DNA from: Chrysoporthe austroafricana
Taxonomy: Eukaryota > Ascomycota > Sordariomycetes > Diaporthales > Cryphonectriaceae
Assembly (NCBI GenBank): GCA_001051155.2
Contig: JYIP02000006.1
Location: 4,278,001-4,342,000, forward strand
Length of the DNA: 64,000 nt
Direction of reading: 5' to 3'
Part shown: one piece after another, positions 25,025-37,800 of the stretch
Layout of the letters: each line of letters opens with the position of its first letter
Position numbering within the stretch: position 1 is the first letter of the stretch
Notes under the pieces: generated by a model
The model's database searches: none
The model's input: only the letters and a program-made list of their open reading frames with translations
Told to the model about the DNA's origin: nothing
Program-made: the position numbers and the translations under genes

Positions 25025-25835
25025 GAGATGTGTATGACCAAAAGTACCCAATATCGATAGCCGAATTCTGCTTACTTGTCAAGTAGGCTGATGAAATGAA
25101 AGAAGTATATGCTGTCAGCACCTAGAGTGCACGATAATTGCAATATTGAAATGGCCATGCTCCCCGAGCTGTTAGAATCGGCCCGTGAGTCGAGGCAGCA
25201 CTTTGTGTAGTAAACTGAAAGGTACCTTGTGCCAGTAGACGTTCATCTCAAGGCACCACCTTTCTCTCAAACCTGCAGGCTCCCTAGTCCGCTATTCAAA
25301 GCTCAGCCGTCATATCAAGTGCATACAAATATATTAGGATACAAGTAGAATTCCCGTCCCTATTCATTATTTTTGACGAATACTTTGACCAGAGCCTGAG
25401 TTGATGCATTGTCTCCCCTTGAGCCTAACCTCAATTCCCCCTCGTCGCAATTTGCTTCTTTACGACGAGCATCGTGCATGGGGACTCAATGTGAAGAAGT
25501 TTTAGTACCGGAAGCTTCGTTCTTGGAGGATATGGTTTCAACCTAATCTAGCCATGCAACTTTGGGCTATCAAGATCATACTTTTCCTCGCAAGCAGTTG
25601 TCGTTCCTATTCTAGAGGTGGAGGAATTTCCTGGGTGCCTCCACCCCGCCATTTGAGTGCCTCCCTTTCACTTGACGTCTCACTTCTCCAGGCTCTCTAC
25701 TTTGGTATAAACTTCCTTTATTAATATTCCCTCCCACCAATCTTCGTCTGCAGACACTTGTCCTGCTAGACCTCCCAATGTCGACACCTGGTCAGCTTGT
25801 GACGATCTTTGATTTTTCAAACCAGCACAACAGAG
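25025..25835. other. Intergenic region between two plus-strand genes
   Basis: AT-richer than the flanking genes; presumably terminator of SF3a60 and promoter of the next gene. No gene seen. Confidence 0.55.
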
Positions 25836-27027
25836 ATGCAGCGACTTGTCGAGTACTCATCATCTTCTGATGAAATTGAGCCAGTATTGAACAACGATGG
25901 CTCCTCTGACGCGCCACCTTCTGCCACTCATGCCACCACGACATCACTTTTCTGCAATATCAAGAGTCCCATTGCAGTTGTGACCAACATGAGTCCTGAT
26001 ACCATGGATGTGGATGAGCCTGAGGTGGGTGTCCTCTGGGCTCTTGTCATGGCCTTGACAAGCTTTGAACTGATACTGACGTTTTCTTCGTCGCTTTCAG
26101 GAGGCCATACAAGTCAGCGCTTCTCCTAAATCGTCCGACTTTTGGGACGATCTCGACCTGCCAGACCTACCTGGTGTACCCAGCGAGCTACCAGAGGTTG
26201 CTCCTCATTACCTTGTCGGCCCTTTCCAATATTCTAAGGCTACAGAGAAGCCTGGTAGTTCCTTCGAAGTGCAGACGCCCTCTGGCTATCTCCCCGGCAT
26301 GTCAATGGTCCATCCAGCCTTGCTACCCTACTCTTGGATGATCGAGAATCCTGGGTGCGTGCCAGGGCCCCCGATCAAGTTTCCCATTCGAATTCAACGA
26401 TACAACGTGAGGGGCGAGCTGCAGATGGAGGAGGCCCTGAGGGCCGGCGTTCTGAACCCTGAACACTATTCCTTCCTTTCCAATGCCTTCAAGTGTATCA
26501 TGACTTGCCGAGGTCTCAGATAGTAAGTCAATGCCCAGGAACAGAGCACCACATGCGCCTCGCAGCCACTGACAAGAGTCGCCGCACTGCACAGCATTAG
26601 CGAGCAAGCTACCTCGTCTACCATCTGTCGGCTTTTCGATAGGTACCCCCACCTCTGGGTGGTCTACCGCAGACACTTCATCCCCGAGAGCTTCCGATTC
26701 ATGCCCTTCTCCGAGAAGAAGGAAGCCAGCAAGGCCTTCAAGGATCTCGTGCTGAGGGCCAAGCGGAGGGCCATGCAGGGCGCCGACCACCACAAATACA
26801 TGGTCCTCCTCCACACAATCATGGCCTACCTTGCCCACAGGCCGCGCTCGGACGGTCGGCTGGTCTACAAGAAGTCGGCTCGCGCGGTGCCGCAGGATCT
26901 CAAGGCGGACGATGGGATCGACCTGTCGAAGGGATTCATGCAGCGCAGGGGTGAGTTGTGGCCGTTCAAACACATCACTCCGGAGGGGGCGGATAGGTTG
27001 GGTCTGCATAAGCTCTGCGGGCGTTGA
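25836..27027 (+). CDS. Unrecognised protein, 347 residues
   Basis: Three exons (25836-26024, 26101-26522, 26595-27027; introns 76 and 72 nt) give a continuous 347-residue protein; the intron-2 acceptor at 26593-26594 is required, because the one at 26641-26642 would create a stop. I do not recognise a family. The N-terminal 90 residues are acidic and Ser-rich (SSSSDEIEP, FWDDLDLPDLPG). The middle has Pro/Gly-rich sequence (GPPIKFPIRIQRYNVRG). The C-terminal third is basic and helical (EKKEASKAFKDLVLRAKRRA). There is no signal peptide or membrane span. Good splice signals and frame continuity argue that it is real. Confidence 0.7.
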
Positions 27028-28734
27028 AAAGATGAGGAGAGAAGGGCCAGTAGCTTCGTGGGGAAAACAAGGAGCGCGTTGAAAATTCAGACCACCAGTA
27101 GGCATTGGGTTCATGCGAATTGGATTGGCCTGGCTTTTGCATTCAATGAGTCAATCGACGAACATCTGGTAGATTTCAATAATCGTTCACGTTTTGCTTT
27201 AGAGTCTGGTATTCACAGCTTCTCTGTCTATTTCGTGTCCTCCTGTCCTCCTACATGTTGATGGCAGGGCACTCTGTTGCTTCATTGGTTTGTACCTGCC
27301 ATCGAGGTGAGTCTGTCGACAGCCTTTTTGCAAGCAAAACTGAACGCGCACAACGATCGTGCGAAGAATCTGGCCCTGGCATCTTAATCCCTCTCAGAGG
27401 GTACATGCCACCATCGCCAGTTTGATAGGTAAAAGCCTTCCTTGTCTTGCGACGCTACAGTGCCTTCCTATCCACCCACCCGAGCAGGCCCAGCGCCACT
27501 GTTGGGAACTCTGCAATATTTCCAATATATAGTTATCCTACTTAAAGGCGCACTATTACCCAAAGGTACGCTTCGCCAAGTCGAAACGTGTATCAAGAAG
27601 CACCCCATGGGCTGGAAATAAACAACTCCAAAGAATCATCAATACAGCAGGCAGAGCCTCTCAGCCTCGGCGCTCAGATTGATACGTATTCGCAAGCAAC
27701 TCGCCGAGCCATATTTCATCGGCAGCTCAACTGAATACCAAAGACTGTACCCCCCGTCCAGATTGAATCTACTTATAACATATTAATACCATACGCGTGC
27801 ACGATGTGTCACATTCCCTGAGTATCTGACTGTCTTGTTCGTACTGGGAACCGAAGCGGAAGCCATCAACCAGAACATTGACAATGCAACCAGCTGCCGA
27901 TGTCAGTCCCTTGGTCCGAGATCGTCTAAGCCAGATGATTTTGAACTTTACGCTATGATGGGTGATGCGAAATTGGTTCCAGAAGCCTAACATCTGGCGG
28001 CAAGTTATCGCCAGTACGGAAGGGGCCAGATACCAGCCAATTCCCGAGGAGTAAGTCCAAAATCAGGAGGTCGGCTTTAAGTCAAACCCACACTCGACTT
28101 GCCTCGGCCCCAGATCCTGGCTGGCGGGTCAACACAAAACGTCGGAGCCTTCTCCGGGATGAAGTGAATATTGGTAATAACAGAGTGGCACGTGGAAGAG
28201 AGAAGAGGCAAATGTACAACGCCCATGACGTTCGGCAATGCGATCGAAAGAGGGCAAGCCTGGCCCCATTCCCGTGCCCTAAATACATCATCAGCAGAAT
28301 CGGCATGGTTAGTATGGGCACTAGAGGCGCCCCTAACCAATCAACGGCCTGTTGCATGTCACAGATGGGCTTTATTATTTAATCCCTCCTGTATGGGAAT
28401 TTGAAATCGCATTCTCGCCTGGGAGTACTCAGGAGCATTTCCTCCAGGCCCCTGGTGGTGGGAGCCCTCGGTTGTTACTAGTAGAATTCGCCTTTCCTGC
28501 CGTAGTGGACTGCTCCTTGCTGATACCCGTCATAGACTCAAGAACGTCATCGCCGAATGAACGAGATGGCTTGAGGGCGTGATGGCCCTGCTAGAGAGGA
28601 TAGTGAATGATGGGGGAGGCGAGGTTCAACCCATCGAGATCCCCTAGGAAAGACCTGCAGACAATATAAACCTGCTCGCCTGCTCCTAGCTCTCTCGTGC
28701 TCGTACCGTGACCGAACAATTCACTGTCAAATTC
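27028..28734. other. 1.7-kb intergenic region upstream of the catalase
   Basis: No gene supported. The right end holds the catalase promoter; the rest contains only short, overlapping frames. Confidence 0.55.
28641..28670 (+). promoter_or_regulatory. Catalase promoter: STRE-like CCCCT and TATA box
   Basis: TATAAA at 28665-28670 lies about 65 bp before the catalase ATG. A CCCCT pentamer, matching the fungal stress response element core, lies at 28641-28645. Use of either is inferred from position only. Confidence 0.5.
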
Positions 28735-30589
28735 ATGGATACTATTCGCAGAGCCATCCAGAACCCTGTTCAGACAGCCAGCGAAACGCTCAACATGGCA
28801 CCCTCAGCAGACACCAGCTTCGCCGCCCACGCGGCAGACCAGTTTGCCTCCTACGAGAAGGACCGCCATAAGACGTCAAAGGAAACTCTGTACGCCACCA
28901 GCAACGGTGTGCCGATGCCCCACCCGTACGAGACGCAGCGTGTGGGCGAGAACGGCCCCTTGCTGCTCCAGGACCTCCACCTCATCGACCTGCTCTCCCA
29001 CTTCGATCGCGAGCGTATTCCCGAGCGCGTGGTCCACGCCAAGGGCAGCGGCGCCCACGGCTTCTTCGAGTGCACGAACCCGATCCCCGACCTGACGGCC
29101 GCCGACATCTTCTCCGAGAAGGGCAAGCGGTGCCCGGTCACCGTGCGCTTCTCGACGGTCGGCGGGGAGTCCGGCTCGCACGACTGCGCAAGGGACCCGA
29201 GGGGGTTCTCGGTCAAGTTCAGGACGGACGACGGGAACTGGGACGTCGTGGCCAACAACACGCCCGTGTTCTTCCTGCGGGACCCAGCCAAGTTCCCTCA
29301 CTTCATCCACACGCAGAAGCGTGACCCTTCGACCCACCTGACACACGCTGACGATTCGACCATGTTCTGGGACTGTAAGCCGCCTCTCCCCTCACACGAC
29401 TCCAAACAGTTGCTGACTGAGCCCCGAAATAGACCTCTCGCAGAACCCCGAATCCATCCACCAGGTGATGATCCTCATGGGCGACCGCGGGATCCCGGAC
29501 GGCTACCGCTTCATGCACGGGTACCTCGGGCATACCATCAAGTTCGTCAACGCGGGCGGCGAGTGGAGGTACGCGCAGCTGCACATGAAGTCGCAGCAGG
29601 GCACCCGGTTCATCACGCAGGAGGACTCGGCCGGCTACTCGCCGGACTACGCCCAGAAGGACCTGTACGAGGCGATCCAGCGGGGGGAGTTCCCCAGGTG
29701 GTCGGTGGAGATCCAGACGATGACGGCCCGGGAAGCGGAGGAGCTCTGGGAGAGGCAGCGGATCAACGTGTTCGACCTGACGCACGTGTGGCCGCAGGGG
29801 CAGTTCCCGCTGACCAAGGTGGGCGAGTTCACGCTCAACGAGAACGCGGCCAACTACTTCGCCGAGGTGGAGCAGGCGGCCTTCAACCCGGCGCACATGC
29901 CGCCCGGCATCGAGCCCAGCGCGGACCCGGTGCTGCAGAGCCGGCTGTTCTCGTACCCGGACACGCACCGCCACCGCATCGGCGTCAACTACCAGCAGCT
30001 GCCCGTCAACGCGCCGCGGACGGGGTACCGATTCGGCAACTTCCAGCGCGACGGCGCCATGGCCTTCTACAACCAGGGCGCCCGCGCCAACTACCTGTCG
30101 TCGATCGACCCAATCCAGTTCCGCGCGCGGACGGTCGACCTCGACAAGACGCACGGCCACTTCACGGGCGAGGCCGTCACGTTCCTGTCCGAGATCCGGC
30201 CCGAGGACTTCGAGGCGCCGCGCAGGCTCTGGCGGGACGTGTTCGACGACGGCGCCCGGGAGCGGTTTATCGGCAACGTCGCCGGCAAGATGGCGTTGTG
30301 CAAAGAGCAGGAGATCCTGCGGCGGCAGATCGCCATCTTCCGCGAGGTCGACCCCGAGATCGCCCGGCGGCTCGAGAAGGCGACGGGGGTCGACGGGTAC
30401 GACGGCATCGCGAACATGAGGTTCAACGGCACCCACAATGGTTTCTCGAAGGACTCCAAGGTCCGCTTTGCCAACGGCGTCGACGTGAGCAAGGGCAAGA
30501 GTGTCACCGAGAACAACGGTGCCCCCGTGTCTGGAACGCACAAGGCCCAGGACGGGACCAATGGGGTGAATGGTGCCAATGGACACTAG
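28735..30589 (+). CDS. Small-subunit heme catalase
   Basis: Two exons (28735-29374, 29433-30589; 58-nt intron) encode 598 residues. The distal active-site segment RIPERVVHAKGSGAHGFFE places the catalytic His at about 101; the catalytic Asn is in VVANNTPVFF near 174; the heme-ligand Tyr is in RLFSYPDTHRHRIG near 388. The enzyme dismutates hydrogen peroxide to water and oxygen. Lack of the large flavodoxin-like C-terminal domain puts it in the small-subunit group, but it is longer than yeast catalases because of a tail of about 80 residues after the helical domain, ending in Asn/Gly-rich GTNGVNGANGH. That end is not a peroxisomal PTS1. A second in-frame ATG at 28795 could also start translation. 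Confidence 0.95.
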
Positions 30590-30885
30590 GCTGCTCAGAC
30601 GAGATGAGCATTGTATATTGCCAAATAGATAATAAGCACAACCACAAATGTTGATATGGATGTGTCGGTTTGGTGTATGACGGCTGGCCTCTGTTAATTT
30701 CCAGGGTTGGCACGGACCAGGCCATCGACGTCATGTATTATCACCTCGGCGACGTGCAGTTTTAGCCTCGTAAACGTCAACACTTCAAAATCCCCAGGCA
30801 CACACCTTACAGGGCGCTGGGGCTGCCATGAACACTGGTTCTTCCTCCTTTTCATTGACAGCCATGTAGCGGTGTCCAGCTCACT

Positions 30886-32080
30886 ATGGTTGTCAAGAGC
30901 AAGCCGATTCCCGCCCTCTACGTCGTCTACGTCCTGCGCTCCACCGTGCGCCATGGCTCGCTCTACATCGGGTCGACGCCCAACCCGCCACGGCGGCTGG
31001 ACCAGCACAACGGGGTGGCGAAGGGTGGTGCAGCGCGGACGGCGAGGAGAAACCTGCGACCGTGGGAGATGGTGGGCGTGGTGTCGGGATTCCCGAGTAT
31101 GGTGGGGGCGCTGAAGTTTGAGTATGTTGATGCGTCGGGTCCCGTGGTCAGAGAGAACTTGTGTTTACTGACGAGGTGGCGACGCCAGATGGGCCCTGAA
31201 CAACCCGCACGTGTCCTTGCACATCTCACCCGAGGAGCGCCTCACCATCTCGACCCAGCGCAAGCGCAATGGCATGCCGAGGCGACCTGCGCACAGCATG
31301 AAGTCCGTCCTGTCGAACCTGCACCTCCTGCTCCGCGTGCCGAGCTTCTCGCGGTGGCCCCTGAAGCTGCATTTCTTTGACCGGAGGGTGTTTACGGGGT
31401 GGAGTAGCTACTGTTCGTCACCGGACGTCGCACCGCTGAGGAAGACACTCGAGGTAGTGACGGATTTTGCGCCGGCTGGCGCCCAGTCGACTGCTGCAGC
31501 AGAAAGTCGAACCGACATCTTGGAAGACGACTTGAGTGACAGCGAGGACGCAGAGTCGGGAAAGGAAGACGAGGGGGTGGCCGGTCCGCCGGTCGGGCCG
31601 AAGTGGGGGATTCATGCGCTCCCTCTGGACCACTCACGCCTGACCCCGTACCTGGAAAAGGGCCAGAACGTCTCTACCCTTGAGCGCGAGGGGGACTGTG
31701 TGATGTGTCACCAGCATCTGGACCACGACAAGGGCCTCTACGCCATCTGCTCGCACGGGGACTGCGAGGGCGCGGGCCATTTGGACTGTTGGAGCAGACA
31801 CCTGCTGCGCCAGCGGGGAGAAGATGAAGACGAGACGGTGCTGCTGCCGATGGACGGCCAATGCCCGAAGTGCGACGGGCTTGTCAGGTGGGGCGACATG
31901 ATGAGGGAGCTGACGCTCCGGACCAGGGGCCAGAAGGAGGTCGACAAGCTGCTGAGGAAGAGCAGGCGGGCCGCAGGCGTGAAGAAGAGCACCAAGGCAA
32001 AGAGCCCAGCCAGAGGCAGGGTCAAGGGCAAGGGGAAGGGGAAGGCTGCGGCTACAGCTGCAGCATCGGATGATGTTTAA
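30886..32080 (+). CDS. SLX1: Structure-specific endonuclease subunit SLX1
   Basis: Two exons (30886-31121, 31189-32080; 67-nt intron) encode 375 residues. The GIY-YIG nuclease domain occupies about 9-95, with [25 protein letters not shown] and the conserved Glu of FEWALNNP. A Zn-binding RING/PHD-like domain (CVMCHQHL ... [15 protein letters not shown] ... [13 protein letters not shown]) covers about 249-315. The last 50 residues are Lys/Arg-rich. With scaffold SLX4 the enzyme cuts branched DNA such as replication intermediates and Holliday junctions. An acidic Ser-rich linker separates the domains. Splicing restores the ALNNP motif, which confirms the intron. Confidence 0.95.
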
Positions 32081-33536
32081 CCCTCACCAGAGAATTGGGG
32101 GCCAGGGGAAGAACAACAACAAGATGAAGAAGAAGTTGAGAACGATACCCCTCAGGCACCTCAGGCTCAGCCATGCGATAGGTATACTAAGTTGACGCGC
32201 CGGCGTGTCATGGATGGCACGGGGCCCTGAGACGCCTTCATGCGGCCCCGAGCAGCTGAGCTCCGCCGAGGCAGATCCAGCCTGGGGCCACTATAGAAGA
32301 CACGAGAGTATCCGACACGGCCGACGGCCGACGGACAGCAGCTGACATGCGGCTCCGAGGCAAGGTGGAGGGGGCGCAGGACGAGATGTCGTCGAGGTCG
32401 GGGGCCGCACTCCGAGATCCGTTTGACGACATGTCTTCTTTCATTGGTCGCCCGGGCGATAATCGCTGGCGGGCCCCTGTAGAGGCCCCTGCCGATATCA
32501 GAGCCAGCCCCGACCTCACCTCCCGGCCAGGCACGCGCCAGGGGCCCAGAGAGGCCAACACCCGCTGTCCCAGGCGGCTCCCAGGCGCTGCACTGGGCGA
32601 CTGCTCTGATCCTGCTGCCAGGCCGCCGCCGCCCCCCTGTAGCGAGGCCCTGAGGCATCACCCGGGGAAGTTGAAGGTGGCACGGCCCTGTCTGACCCCC
32701 CGTACCGCCCTGGCTATACGGTACCACAGTAGGGTGCTGCCATACTTAGATGCGTTGGATCCTGGGTGCAGCGATCACTGGCAACTAATAATTGATGGGC
32801 ACATCATGCGGGGACGTGGGAAGGGAACCAAAAAAAAAGGAGCACGAAATAAAAGAAGAAAAAAAAAATGTTGCGAATCGTGGGACGAATCCATCTCTGA
32901 AGCTATTCCCTACGCCTGATACGATCTAGAAGAAAGAAAGAAAAGAAAAAAAAAAAAAATAAGTCATCCATACTGTCAGCACCTCATGCCGCCTCCTTGT
33001 CTGGTCTGTCCCGATGTGTAGGCCTGGATAATACGTACGTGCTTACTGGCTGGGTAGTGCTCCCGTTCGCGAGCACAGGGCCAGGGTTGTCACGCCGGAT
33101 CTGGCAGGGGCATCTCATGACGGAACTACTCTGTGCAGGGCGCTGTGGACCCACCCTGCCCAGTACCACCTCCATGCGGTACCCTGCCATGCGATGTACT
33201 GGCACGACTGGGTAGCAGTAAGTACCGCGGCACGCCCACGGCCCCATGCGTATACGGTAGCATACCCAGCGGTACGCTGTCCGACTGCCCGACCTGGTGG
33301 CACGGTACATGTGCCCCGGCACGCCTGGTACTGACTTGTACCAGGAATATCAGCCTCCAGCTGCACCTCTCTCTCATTCTGTCTCTTCCTTTCTCTCTCC
33401 CCAGCTCAGGCGCAGGCGCAGGCGCAGGCTCAGTCAGGTTCCCTCCTGGTCGTGCCACACCTCGCATGTCTTGGCTCCCGGATCCGACGAGGAGAGAGAG
33501 GGTCGAGATGCGTGTACCATATCGAGTGGTACCACT

Positions 33537-33596
33537 GTACCATACATAGTACCATACATAGTACCATCCATAGTGCCATCCATAGTACCATAGTAG
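33537..33596. repeat. 12-bp tandem repeat, five units
   Basis: Two perfect GTACCATACATA units are followed by GTACCATCCATA, GTGCCATCCATA and a diverged GTACCATAGTAG. Confidence 0.9.
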
Positions 33597-33789
33597 GGCA
33601 GGCAGGTAGGCCACACGGGTTTCCCTTTTATTTTTCTTTTTTGGTTTTTTTTCCCTCTTCTCGTGCACCGTAGCTCGACTAACCAACCGGTGCAGCCCGT
33701 CATCATCGTTCGTCTTACCCCTCGCCTTCCCATCTATCCCCTTCCCATCATTCCTGTGCCTGTCTCGTGCCCACGGTATATTCCTCCTC

Positions 33790-33841
33790 TTTTTTTTTTT
33801 TTTTTTTTTTTTTTCCTCCCCCCCCCCCCCCCCCCTCCCCC

Positions 33842-33915
<74 letters not shown>

Positions 33916-33924
33916 NCTACCCTC
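33790..33924. repeat. Long poly-T then poly-C tract with an N
   Basis: Twenty-five T residues run into about 100 C residues with rare T; base 33916 is N. The exact length is doubtful because sequencing slips on such tracts. Confidence 0.9.
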
Positions 33925-34873
33925 CCCCTCCCCCCTCCTTCCACCTCATCCCATTCCCACCCGCTCCACCCCAGGGCCCCGTCCTGACCCACAAGCCACC
34001 TTCCCTTTCTTATGCCCACGCTACGAAGGTACCGTACGCCCACTATCTTCTTACTTACTCACTTGCTACTATGGTATGGTAACCTTAGTGCCTCTCCAGT
34101 ACTTAAGCATTTGGGTTCGGTGCGCTACACTACACTACGCGACACTACACCACACTAAGTACCTTGCGCTCTGCCGATGCCACATCTGGGCCCCATCCCG
34201 CCCCGTGAGCGCCCTTCTTCCGCACATCCCCCGTCCTCCTCTTCCCTCCTCAACCTTCGCCTGTGCACAGTCCAAGTTCAACCTGCGACGCTCTCGACCG
34301 CCCACGCCAGCCCTCGCAGCCATTGTCGACGCGGAGTCCAGCACAGCTACACGCGAGCCCGCTGCGTGCGTCTCTGGTCGCCCAGGTCCTGCTTTCATTG
34401 AGTAAGCACACGGGGGCACACCCGTGCTGCCGGCGCCGCCCGGCCTGGTCTTTTTTTTTTCGCTGCCGCCCCGACACCGAGAGCCCACGCGACCACCACC
34501 CACTACCACCCACGAGAACACACACGACTACCACCACCACCACCAGCAGCACCACCAGCCTCTCTCTCCACAGCCCACCACGGCGGTTCCGCGCGGGCGC
34601 ACTCCGGCTACCTAACGCAATCCCGCGCAGAGCACCGTCGCCCCGCATGTCTATGTCCTGGCACGTCTAGCCCACAGCCTCGACGACTCGGCCGGTATGC
34701 ACTGCGATGCGATCGTCTCTACCTGCAAACGGCTCCCCCAGCGTTGCGTGAAGGACTGCGACACCACCGCCTCTCCGCCTCGGTCCAGCCCCGACTCTAA
34801 CCCCCCCTCATAAACTTCATACCCGCCCCTCGACGCCCGCCCCGTCCGCCCTCGCCTCGCTCTCGCCGTTCCC

Positions 34874-37800
34874 ATGCCTGCCTCCACACCGGCGACCGCC
34901 CCGGGCGGCGGTACACCCAGCGCCAACGCCAGCACACGCGCCTCGCCTGCTCTGGGCGCCCCCGCCGGCCAGCCCTCCTCCTCCTCCAACAAGACGAAGA
35001 CCCTTCACCCCAATTCGAATGGTGGCGCGGTACATCCCCAGATGGCGTTGAGCAGCATGACCAGCCCGCCGCTCGACCTCTCCTCCGTCGAGCGCCGCGG
35101 CCAGCTGACTGCGGTCAAGGAGCCGCTCAGGAAGACGGGCCGTATCTACGATCTAGAAGAGGCACCCGTATACCAGCCTACAGAGGAGGAGTGGAAAGAC
35201 CCGATCGAATACATGCGGAAGATCACACCTGACGCCGAGAAGTACGGCATCTGCAAGGTCATCCCGCCAGACTCGTGGAATCCAGATTTCGCGATCGATA
35301 CCGAGGTCAGCACTCCCGCCTTCTCTTCCGCCAATCTGTCTGTCTGGTGCGGAGGATGCCCTGCGCTGCGCGTCGCCTCTTGACCCTGACATTCACCCTG
35401 GCCCTACAAACGCACGTTTCGGAGAGATGTACGGCTGACACCTATGCAGAGATTCCACTTCCGCACCCGGAAACAGGATTTAAATTCTGTCGAAGGCAGT
35501 AAGTTCCCTTTGTTTCCCCGGCGCGGCGGGACGGACCCCTTGGTCTCAGGAGCTGAGAGCAGCCAACTTGCGATAGGCAGCAGGGCGAACATCACGTATG
35601 TCGACGCCCTGCTCAAGTTCCACAAGCAGAACGGCAACCAGCTCAACCGCATGCCCTATGTCGACAAGCGGCCTCTGGACCTGTACCGGCTCAAGAAGGC
35701 CGTCGAGTCCCGCGGCGGGTTTGACAAGGTCTGCAGGTCCAAGAAGTGGGCCGAGATCGGCCGCGACCTGGGCTACAGCGGCAAGATCATGAGCTCCTTG
35801 TCTACATCGCTCAAAAACTCCTATCAGAAGTGGCTCTGCCCGTACGAGGATTTCCTGAGGCTTGCGAAGCCCGGTGTACATCAGCAGCTGGAGTGGGAGA
35901 ACGGCGGTCCGTTGACCCCGAGCCCGGCGCCGAGCCCGATGAAGCACTCTAGCATCAACACGCCCTCTAGCCTCCGGGGTGACTCTCCTGCACGGCATGC
36001 ATCAAGTGCGCTGCAGGCATCTGTGACCGCTGAGCGGGATACGCCGGTGGTTGATGCGCCGCCGCCGCCGCCGCAGCCTGTCACCACGGGATTCACGGCC
36101 ATCAACACCGGTGGCTTCACTGCAGTCAATCGGCCAACTGCCGCGGATCCTAAGACCAGCACGCCGACCAAACAATTCGCTAGCCCCCTGGTCTCCTCAA
36201 AGAACACGCCGGAGTACCGGCCGTCCAGCCTAGGACCGTCTACGGCGCTGAAGCGGCAGATGAGCAATGACAGCCTTGATTCGGCTCGAGAAAACGGTGC
36301 TGACAGGGACGAAGACGGTGGCAGCAGGAGAAGCAAGCGGCTCAAGAAAGGTACGTCTGGTCACGGGTTTTCACTGCATGCCTAGCAAGGGCTGTTATGT
36401 CGATCTTTGGTTGCCATGTGTCAGCTTATGGTGGCGTTGGGCTGCGGCCTGACCGAACGGCGGTGTTCACGTCCGACTCATTCCGCCCTCTCCTGCTGCT
36501 GGTCAGCGACCTCTTCCGGGAGGCCGCACCATCCAGAACCCCAACCTTGGCACGCCTGAGAGTGGTTGCGTGGGAGCATTACAAACTCCGACACAGGGGT
36601 TTGGCTTCCTACGCCGAGTCATGCCGTTTCGCCAGTGCCTCCACGTTACTTCTTTCGGCTGCAGGGGTCCCCAAGTGGTGCGGCCCCTCATTGGTGGAGA
36701 TCTGTTTGGCTAATGCGACATTGACTTGCAGAAGCCGTCCCTACCGTCGCTGGATCCCACATGTCCATGTTCCGGCCGATGCCTAGGCTGCCCAGGGACG
36801 AGGCCTCATCTCATCCGCCCGGAGAGGTAAGTTGGCTTCCGCGCTCTCGTGCCTGGGTGTTGTGCGATCTTGGTAACTGACGGGCGGGGTTCACAGAAAT
36901 GTGCTCAGTGTGGTAAGGCTGAAGAGGCTGGCTTCCTGGCACTCTGTGAGTCGTGTGACAATGCGTATCACGGTACCTGCTTGGACCCGCCCCTGAAGTC
37001 TAAGCCGGACGCCGACTGGAACTGTCCCCGGTGTCTTGTCGGCGATGGTCAATTCGGATTTGAGGAAGGCGGCCTATACTCCCTGCGTCAGTTCCAGGAG
37101 AAGGCGGCCGACTTCAAACAGGGCTACTTCGAGAAGAGGATGCCATTCGACCCAGTGTTGCGGTGCCACAGGCCGGTTACGGAGGACGATGTGGAACGCG
37201 AGTTTTGGCGCCTTGTGACAGACGTGGACGAGGAAGTCCAGGTCGAATACGGCGCCGATATTCACTGCACAACCCATGGATCCGGTTTCCCGACGATCGA
37301 GAAGCACCCGACAAACCCTTACTCGACCGACCCGTGGAATCTCAACGTCTTGCCCTACCACCAGGACAGTCTCTTCAGGCATATCAAGTCGGATATCTCC
37401 GGGATGACTGTACCCTGGGTCTACGTCGGCATGACCTTTTCCACATTCTGCTGGCACAACGAGGACCACTACGCCTACTCTGCAAACTACCAGCACTTCG
37501 GCGCCACCAAGACGTGGTACGGCATCCCCGCAGAGGACAGCGAGAAGTTTGAGCAGGCTATGAAGGACGCTGTGCCAGAACTGTTCGAGACGAACCCAGA
37601 TCTCCTTTTCCAGCTCGTCACGCTCCTCACGCCCGACCAGCTGAAGAAGGCCGGTGTCCGCGTCTTTGCCGCAGATCAGCGCGCTGGCCAGTTTGTCATC
37701 ACCTTTCCTAAGGCCTATCATGCCGGCTTCAACCATGGATTCAATTTCAACGAGGCTGTCAACTTCGCACCTTGTGACTGGGAGCCTTTCGGTCTCGACG

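Larger units (their letters stand above)
32081..34873. other. 2.8-kb low-complexity intergenic region
   Basis: No gene supported. It contains A-rich runs near 32830-32960, GTACC-rich degenerate repeats, a 12-bp tandem repeat, a long T/C homopolymer tract with an ambiguous base, a CACTA-rich segment near 34125-34160, and Pro-codon-like CCA/CCT sequence leading into the KDM5 gene. Confidence 0.6.

Noticed and set aside
29303..30586. 427-codon minus-strand frame opposite the catalase
   Set aside because: Shadow frame caused by codon bias; the plus strand encodes an unmistakable catalase.
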